From Pseudonocardia parietis (lineage in GTDB: Bacteria > Actinomycetota > Actinomycetes > Mycobacteriales > Pseudonocardiaceae): 64,000 nucleotides of DNA. The notes beneath the pieces were generated by a model, which saw only the letters and a program-made list of their open reading frames with translations, searched no databases and had not been told where the DNA came from. Positions 59,784 to 64,000 of this stretch are shown piece after piece (the stretch's first letter is position 1; each line of letters begins with the position of its first letter). The translations under genes were made by a program, and so were the position numbers. The stretch spans positions 5,642,001 through 5,706,000 of the forward strand of contig NZ_JAGINU010000001.1 in assembly GCF_017876315.1 (NCBI RefSeq). Direction: 5' to 3'.

Positions 59784-60433
59784 TCGGCGTCGTCCTGGTC
59801 GACGACCAGGAGCTCGTCCGGGCGGGCCTGCGCGCGCTCCTCGAGCGGGCCGGGGACATCGAGGTCGTCGGCGAGTCGGGCAGCGGGTCCGGCGGCGTCG
59901 CCCTCGTCCGCGCCGTGCGTCCCGACGTCGTCCTGATGGACATCCGGATGCCCGGCACCGACGGGATCGCCGCCACCCGCGCGATCGTCGAGGACGGCTC
60001 GCTCGCGCACACCTCGGTCGTCGTGCTCACCACGTTCGACACCGACGAGAACATCCTGGACGCGATCCGCGCCGGCGCGGCCGGTTTCCTGCTCAAGGAC
60101 GCCGGCCCGGACGCGCTGCGCGATGCCGTCCGGGTCGTCGCCGCGGGCGAGGCACTGCTGTCACCGGCGGTGACACGGCGGGTGATGCGGGCCGCGGCGG
60201 CATCGGCCCGGCTGTCACCGGAACGCCTCGACGTCCTGACCGAGCGGGAACGGGAGATCCTGGTCGAGGTCGGTGCGGCACGGTCGAACGCCGAGATCGC
60301 CGCCCGGCTGCACATCAGCCCGGCCACCGCGCGCACCCACGTCGGACGGTTGCTGAGCAAGCTCGGCGCGCGGGACCGGGCGCAGCTGGTCGTGATCGCG
60401 TACGAGGCGGGCCTGATCCGGCCGGGCGACTGA
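59780..60433 (+). CDS. NarL/LuxR-type response regulator
   Basis: The 217-residue protein has a receiver domain with VLVDDQELVRAG (acidic pocket), phospho-acceptor Asp54 in VVLMDIRMPG and Lys106 in FLLKDAG, and a C-terminal LuxR helix-turn-helix (LTEREREILVEVGAARSNAEIAARLHISPATARTHVGRLLSKLGARDRAQLVV). GTG 59780 overlaps the kinase stop (GTGA). It is the partner of the kinase and probably controls the operon itself. Confidence 0.92.
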   Translation: MIGVVLVDDQELVRAGLRALLERAGDIEVVGESGSGSGGVALVRAVRPDVVLMDIRMPGTDGIAATRAIVEDGSLAHTSVVVLTTFDTDENILDAIRAGAAGFLLKDAGPDALRDAVRVVAAGEALLSPAVTRRVMRAAAASARLSPERLDVLTEREREILVEVGAARSNAEIAARLHISPATARTHVGRLLSKLGARDRAQLVVIAYEAGLIRPGD

Positions 60434-60617
60434 GCCGGAGCCGGCCGCGATGCTGCTCGCCGTCGGCCGAACGGTCGAGGTGGCTCGTCCCACGGGGGGA
60501 GGGCCTCTGATGCAGATCTCCCACCGTGCGTCGATGTGGCGGAACGGGTCACGCGGGCATCGTGACCGAGGTGAACGAACGGGCACCCGGACCCGATGGT
60601 GGGTGCGGAGGGTCAGC

Positions 60618-60623
60618 TACGTT
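60618..60623 (+). promoter_or_regulatory. -10 element TACGTT of the repeat-protein gene
   Basis: TACGTT lies 32 bp before ATG 60656, giving a short leader with an AGGAGAAAGG ribosome site. Confidence 0.45.
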
Positions 60624-60655
60624 CCGTCGTTCATGATCGATTGTCAGGAGAAAGG

Positions 60656-60958
60656 ATGAGTATGTCGACCTCTCGTTCCGTTGCCCGGGTCCTCGTTCCC
60701 GCGATGAGTGCCATAGCGGTGGTGGGGGCCGTGGCCGCCGGTCCGATGATGGCTGTGGCGAGCGCCGCGACCCCGGTTCCGCCGGGGAGTGCGGGAGACA
60801 CCAACGGCAACGGGCTGCTGGACTCCAGCGAGCGCCCGGACAACCCCGACCTCGTTCCGCCGCGTCTCGGCTCCCCGGTGCCCCCCGGAAGCCCCGGCGA
60901 CACCAACGGCAACGGGCTCCTCGACTCCAGCGAACGCCCGGACAACCCCGACCTCTGA
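60656..60958 (+). CDS. Small secreted protein with two calcium-loop-like repeats
   Basis: The 100-residue precursor has a Sec signal peptide (basic start MSMSTSRSVARVL, hydrophobic core to about residue 35, likely cut after ASA at 35-37). The mature part is two nearly identical 27-residue units, each with DTNGNGLLDSSERPDNPDL, joined by VPPRLGS. DTNGNGLLD (48-56 and 82-90) has the DxNxNGxxD spacing of an EF-hand or thrombospondin-3/dockerin calcium loop. The protein ends exactly with the second unit. It is acidic and has no Cys. I know no named family. A good ribosome site (AGGAGAAAGG) supports ATG 60656. Confidence 0.75.
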   Translation: MSMSTSRSVARVLVPAMSAIAVVGAVAAGPMMAVASAATPVPPGSAGDTNGNGLLDSSERPDNPDLVPPRLGSPVPPGSPGDTNGNGLLDSSERPDNPDL

Positions 60959-60973
60959 CGGTCGCGGACACGT

Positions 60974-61003
60974 CACCGGGCCCGCGCCTCCGCCGGCCCG
61001 GTG
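60974..61003. terminator. Hairpin between convergent genes
   Basis: CACCGGGCC (60974-60982) and GGCCCGGTG (60995-61003) form a perfect 9-bp stem 16 bp after the repeat-protein stop. Confidence 0.7.
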
Positions 61004-61032
61004 GGCGGTGTGGTCGCGACCGGCAGCGGTGC

Positions 61033-62301
61033 TCACGCCGCGGGCCGGCGGCGACGGCGCTCGATCAGGAGACGAGCGGCCCGCAGGAGGGCTCCGCCGG
61101 CGAACACGGCCGTTCCGGCCAGTACCGACTGCCACGGCAGGGTGAGCGCCAGCACGCCGCATCCGATCATGCCCACCAGTTGCAGTGCCCGCGGGTAACG
61201 CCGGTGGCCGCCGTCCTGCGTCCACGCTGCCAGGTTCGCGACCAGGTAGTAGACCAGGACCCCGAACGAGGAGAACCCGATCGCGCCGCGCAGGTCCACG
61301 ACGAGCAGGAGCCCGCAGACCACGGCGGCGACAGCGATCTCGGCGCGGTGCGGGACCCGGAACCGCTCGTGCACGGCGGCCAGTGCCACCGGGAGATCAC
61401 GCGCACGTGCCATCGCCAGGGTCGTGCGCCCGAGACCCGCGATCAGGGCGAGCAATGCCCCGAGCGACGCCAGCGCCCCGCCGGCCGCGACGACTGGGAC
61501 GGCCCAGCCGTGGTCACCGGCGCGGACCATGTCCGAGAGCGGCGAGACCGCGGTGGCCAGCCGGTCGGGGCCGAGTACCGCCAGCACGGTCGCGCCGACG
61601 ACCGCATACACCACGACCGCGCCGCTCAGCGCCACGACGATCGCGCGCGGGATCGTCCGCGCCGGCTCACGCACCTCCTCGCCCAACGTGGCCAGCCGCG
61701 CGTAACCGGCGAAGGCGAAGAACAACAACCCGGCCGACTGCAGCACCCCGTAGCCCGACACCGGCTGTGCCGGCACCGCCGTCGACGACGCCCCGCCGGC
61801 GACGGCACCGAGTCCCAGCCCGACGGTGACGGCGAGGACGACCAGCACGATCACGACGATCACCCGGGTCAGGAACGCGGTTCGCGTCACGCCGCGGTAG
61901 TTGACCGCGGCGAGGAACACGACCGCCGCGATCGCCGACGGACGCTGCCACGGTTCCGGCACCGCGTAGGTGGCGAAGGTCAGCGCCATCGCGGCGCAAC
62001 TGGCCGTCTTGCCGATGACGAAACCCCAGCCGGCGAGAAAGCCCCACCACGGCCCCAGACGTTCGCGCCCGTAGACGTAGGTCCCGCCCGAGCGCGGGTA
62101 CTGCGCGGCCAGTTGCGCCGAGGACGTCGCATTGGCGTAGGCGACCACGGCGGCGATCACCAGCCCGACGAGCAGCCACGACCCGGCCGCCTGCGCCGCG
62201 GGGGCGAAGACCGCGAAGACCCCCGCCCCGATCATCGACCCGAGGCCGATCATGACGGCGTCCGGCGTTCCCAGACGCCGGGCCAGTTCCGGTTGGTTCA
62301 C
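61033..62301 (-). CDS. APC-family amino acid/polyamine permease
   Basis: The 422-residue protein has 12 hydrophobic helices and the APC start PDAVMIGLGSMIGAGVFAVFAPAA (helix 1 with the GSxIGxGIF motif), YPRSGGTYVYGRERLG, and FFAFAGYARLATLGEEVREPARTIPRAI in helix 6-7. It imports an amino acid or amine. GTG 62301 has a GGGGAAG site. It lies 18 bp after arsC on the same strand, so it is at the end of the arsenic transcript, although a link to arsenic is not evident. Confidence 0.84.
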   Translation of the reverse strand: MNQPELARRLGTPDAVMIGLGSMIGAGVFAVFAPAAQAAGSWLLVGLVIAAVVAYANATSSAQLAAQYPRSGGTYVYGRERLGPWWGFLAGWGFVIGKTASCAAMALTFATYAVPEPWQRPSAIAAVVFLAAVNYRGVTRTAFLTRVIVVIVLVVLAVTVGLGLGAVAGGASSTAVPAQPVSGYGVLQSAGLLFFAFAGYARLATLGEEVREPARTIPRAIVVALSGAVVVYAVVGATVLAVLGPDRLATAVSPLSDMVRAGDHGWAVPVVAAGGALASLGALLALIAGLGRTTLAMARARDLPVALAAVHERFRVPHRAEIAVAAVVCGLLLVVDLRGAIGFSSFGVLVYYLVANLAAWTQDGGHRRYPRALQLVGMIGCGVLALTLPWQSVLAGTAVFAGGALLRAARLLIERRRRRPAA

Positions 62302-62319
62302 AACTTCCCCTTACGCGGC

Positions 62320-62754
62320 CTATCGGCTCTCCACCGATCCGCGCTTCCGACCCGCCTCGGTCAGCTCACCGAGCAGGGTGCGGACGCGGGCATCGATGTC
62401 ATCGCGGATGGGGCGGATCTGCTCGGCGGTCCTGCCGGCGGGGTCGGCGAGCTGCCAGTCGAGATAGCGCTTACCGGGGAAGACCGGGCATGCGTCGCCA
62501 CACCCCATCGTGATCACGACGTCGGCTGCCTCGACCGCGTCGGTGGTGAGGCGTTTCGGGAACTCCGTGCCGAGGTCGAGACCGATCTCGGCCATGACCT
62601 CGCGGACCGCCGGGTTGATGCTCTCCGCCGGCGCCGATCCGGCCGAGCTGACCCGCACGGCTCCGCCGGCGTGGTGTGCGAGCAGAGCGGCAGCCATCTG
62701 GCTGCGGCCGGCGTTGTGGACGCAGACGAACAGGACTTCGGGAACCGCGGTCAC
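62320..62754 (-). CDS. arsC: Arsenate reductase, low-molecular-weight phosphatase type (ArsC)
   Basis: The 144-residue protein starts VTAVPEVLFVCVHNAGRSQMAAAL with the phosphatase loop CVHNAGR (Cys11-Arg17), and has DVVITMGCGDACPVFPGKRYLDWQLADPAG with two more cysteines and the catalytic Asp loop. It reduces arsenate to arsenite, with thioredoxin or mycothiol/mycoredoxin as electron source; the sequence does not settle which. GTG 62754 has a GAGGAG site and gives the family length. It follows acr3. Confidence 0.88.
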   Translation of the reverse strand: MTAVPEVLFVCVHNAGRSQMAAALLAHHAGGAVRVSSAGSAPAESINPAVREVMAEIGLDLGTEFPKRLTTDAVEAADVVITMGCGDACPVFPGKRYLDWQLADPAGRTAEQIRPIRDDIDARVRTLLGELTEAGRKRGSVESR

Positions 62755-62779
62755 GGTGACTCCTCGGGTGCGGGCGGGA

Positions 62780-63889
62780 TCAGCGCGGGACATGCCCACG
62801 TGCTGTGGTCGCGCCGGGGAAGAGCCTGCGACGCAGCCACAGCGACACGTAGACCAGCGCGACGAGCACCGGGACCTCGATCAGCGGGCCCACCACCCCC
62901 GCGAGCGCCTGCCCGGAGGTGACACCGAAGGCACCGATCGCGACCGCGATGGCGAGCTCGAAGTTGTTGCCGGCGGCGGTGAACGCGAGCGTGGTGGTGC
63001 GTTCGTAGCCCATCCCGACCGCCCGGCCGAGGGCGTAGGAGCCGGCCCACATCAGGGCGAAGTAGGCGAGCAGCGGTAGCGCGATCCGGGCGACGTCGAG
63101 CGGCTGGGAGGTGATGGCCTCGCCCTGCAGCGCGAACAGCAGCACGATGGTGAACAGCAGCCCGTAGAGCGCGAACGGCCCGATCCGCGGGAGGAACGTC
63201 TCCTCGTACCAGGCCCGGCCCTTGGCCTTCTCGCCGAACCGGCGCGTGAGGTATCCGGCGAGCAGCGGGATCCCGAGGAACACCAGCACCGACTTCACGA
63301 TGTCCCAGGTGGAGAACGACACGTCGGTGACGGGCAGGCCGAGCCAGCCGGGCAGCACGACCAGGTAGAACCAGCCGAGCACACCGAACATGACGACCTG
63401 GAACACCGAGTTCAGCGCGACGAGCACGGCGGCGGCCTCGCGGTCCCCGCAGGCCAGGTCGTTCCAGATGATCACCATGGCGATGCAGCGGGCCAGCCCG
63501 ACGATGATCAGTCCGGTCCGGTACTCGGGCAGATCGGGCAGCATCAGCCAGGCCAGGGCGAACATCAGTGCCGGGCCGAGGACCCAGTTGAGCACCAGCG
63601 AGGTGAGCAGGAGCCTGCGGTCGCCGGTGACGGTGTCGAGGCGGTCGTAGCGGACCTTCGCCAGCACCGGATACATCATGATCAGCAGGCCGAGCGCGAT
63701 CGGCAGCGAGACGCCGTCGACGGCCAGGGTGTCCAGCGCCGGGGCGAGTCCGGGGACCAGGCGGCCGAGCAGCAGTCCGGCGATCATCGCGGCGATGATC
63801 CAGACCGGGAGGAACCGGTCGAGGGTCGACAGGCGGGCGACGACGACGGCGCCGCCGTCCGCGTCCGTGGTGGTGTTCGGGGTGGTCAC
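62780..63889 (-). CDS. acr3: ACR3-family arsenite efflux transporter
   Basis: The 369-residue protein has ten membrane helices and the ACR3 signature GLARCIAMVIIWNDLACGDREAAAVLVALNS with its essential Cys, plus FTAAGNNFELAIAVAIGAFG. It exports arsenite using the proton gradient. Together with arsC downstream it forms a detoxification pair; no ArsR regulator is within the window, but it may lie beyond the right edge. GTG 63889 has a GAGGAAC site. Confidence 0.92.
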   Translation of the reverse strand: MTTPNTTTDADGGAVVVARLSTLDRFLPVWIIAAMIAGLLLGRLVPGLAPALDTLAVDGVSLPIALGLLIMMYPVLAKVRYDRLDTVTGDRRLLLTSLVLNWVLGPALMFALAWLMLPDLPEYRTGLIIVGLARCIAMVIIWNDLACGDREAAAVLVALNSVFQVVMFGVLGWFYLVVLPGWLGLPVTDVSFSTWDIVKSVLVFLGIPLLAGYLTRRFGEKAKGRAWYEETFLPRIGPFALYGLLFTIVLLFALQGEAITSQPLDVARIALPLLAYFALMWAGSYALGRAVGMGYERTTTLAFTAAGNNFELAIAVAIGAFGVTSGQALAGVVGPLIEVPVLVALVYVSLWLRRRLFPGATTARGHVPR

Positions 63890-63904
63890 GTCGTTCCTCG
63901 TATG

Positions 63905-64000
63905 TCAGTTCGCGGGCGCGGTGGCCGCAGGGACGGTGTCGTTCTCGGTGGCGTCGTTGCCGACGGAGTTGCCGGCGGCGGGGGTGAGCAGGCCGGCGAG
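63905..64000 (-). CDS. 3' end of a gene upstream of acr3 (partial)
   Basis: The minus strand is open from the window edge to a TGA at 63905-63907, encoding LAGLLTPAAGNSVGNDATEN and a short Ala/Thr/Pro tail. It stops 15 bp before the acr3 start, so it is likely the preceding gene of the ars operon. The fragment is too short to identify. Confidence 0.4.
   Translation of the reverse strand, partial: LAGLLTPAAGNSVGNDATENDTVPAATAPAN

Noticed and set aside
60450..60659. Small open frame between the response regulator and the secreted protein gene
   Set aside because: It has no ribosome site, its translation is Arg/Thr-rich with no pattern, and it overlaps the promoter of the next gene.
1..64000. 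tRNA genes, insertion sequences or prophage
   Set aside because: Reading both strands I saw no tRNA T-loop pattern in a cloverleaf context, no transposase or integrase and no phage structural gene. A program scan could still find a tRNA I missed.

Overview
The window is high-GC DNA (by eye above 70 percent G+C) with densely packed genes on both strands, many GTG starts, 4-nt ATGA/GTGA overlaps and several apparently leaderless genes. Together with a mycothiol-dependent maleylpyruvate isomerase family protein, a fused IcmF mutase, a PknB-type kinase, SpoIIE/HATPase partner-switching proteins, an EspC-like/DUF1023 pair and many TetR/LysR/IclR regulators, this points to an actinomycete. Pseudonocardia or a close relative is my best guess (inference, not a database result). 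It reads as ordinary chromosome. I saw no tRNA, rRNA, CRISPR array, phage, transposase or origin.

Layout. 1-667: non-coding, with four copies of a 14-bp palindrome. 668-10.4 kb: small conserved proteins, a Baeyer-Villiger-type monooxygenase, an overlapping sugar-lactone oxidase/D-threonine aldolase-like pair, a ParB-fold protein, and a minus-strand operon of Tm-1-like, PEP-hydrolase-like and membrane proteins. 10.5-17 kb: an unknown protein, a DoxX protein with a very basic tail, a ROK kinase, a PhoD-type phosphatase and an MPI family protein. 17-22 kb: icmF and a drug-type MFS gene behind a perfect operator palindrome. 22.5-28.8 kb: a membrane protein/Ser-Thr kinase pair, a hydrolase, an MFS/LysR divergon and a BtuF-like receptor. 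28.8-31.1 kb: a GH3 beta-glucosidase gene that has lost its 5' end. 31.2-35.6 kb: GMC oxidoreductase and betaine-aldehyde-type dehydrogenase diverging from an IclR regulator, then an SRPBCC protein. 35.8-38.8 kb: EspC-like/DUF1023 pair, orphan TetR gene, cspA. 39.1-44.8 kb: a flavin-centred group with a RibB protein carrying a degenerate RibA half, a 101-aa unknown, a GAF/AAA/Fis activator, a luciferase-like monooxygenase and an FMN-dependent alpha-hydroxy-acid oxidase. 44.9-53.5 kb: DUF998 protein, P450, HutH, SpoIIE phosphatase and anti-sigma-type ATPase, acyl-CoA ligase, DUF1275 protein. 53.5-57.5 kb: second palindrome array, a Cys-type hydrolase, and a TetR/quinone-reductase divergon. 57.6-60.4 kb: a four-gene membrane protein/two-component operon. 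60.6-64 kb: a small secreted protein with duplicated calcium-loop-like repeats, an APC permease, arsC, acr3 and the end of another gene.

How genes work together. Clear functional units are acr3-arsC (arsenic export), the HK/RR pair, the SpoIIE/HATPase pair, the TetR-controlled NmrA and zeta-crystallin-type reductases (quinone or electrophile stress), and the alcohol/aldehyde oxidation pair under IclR. No unit is obviously a wholly new system. The best candidates for new biology are the repeat-containing secreted protein (60656-60958), the DoxX/basic-tail protein, the RibB-like gene beside flavin enzymes, and a recurring pattern in which 20-28-bp tandem repeats begin at or just after stop codons.
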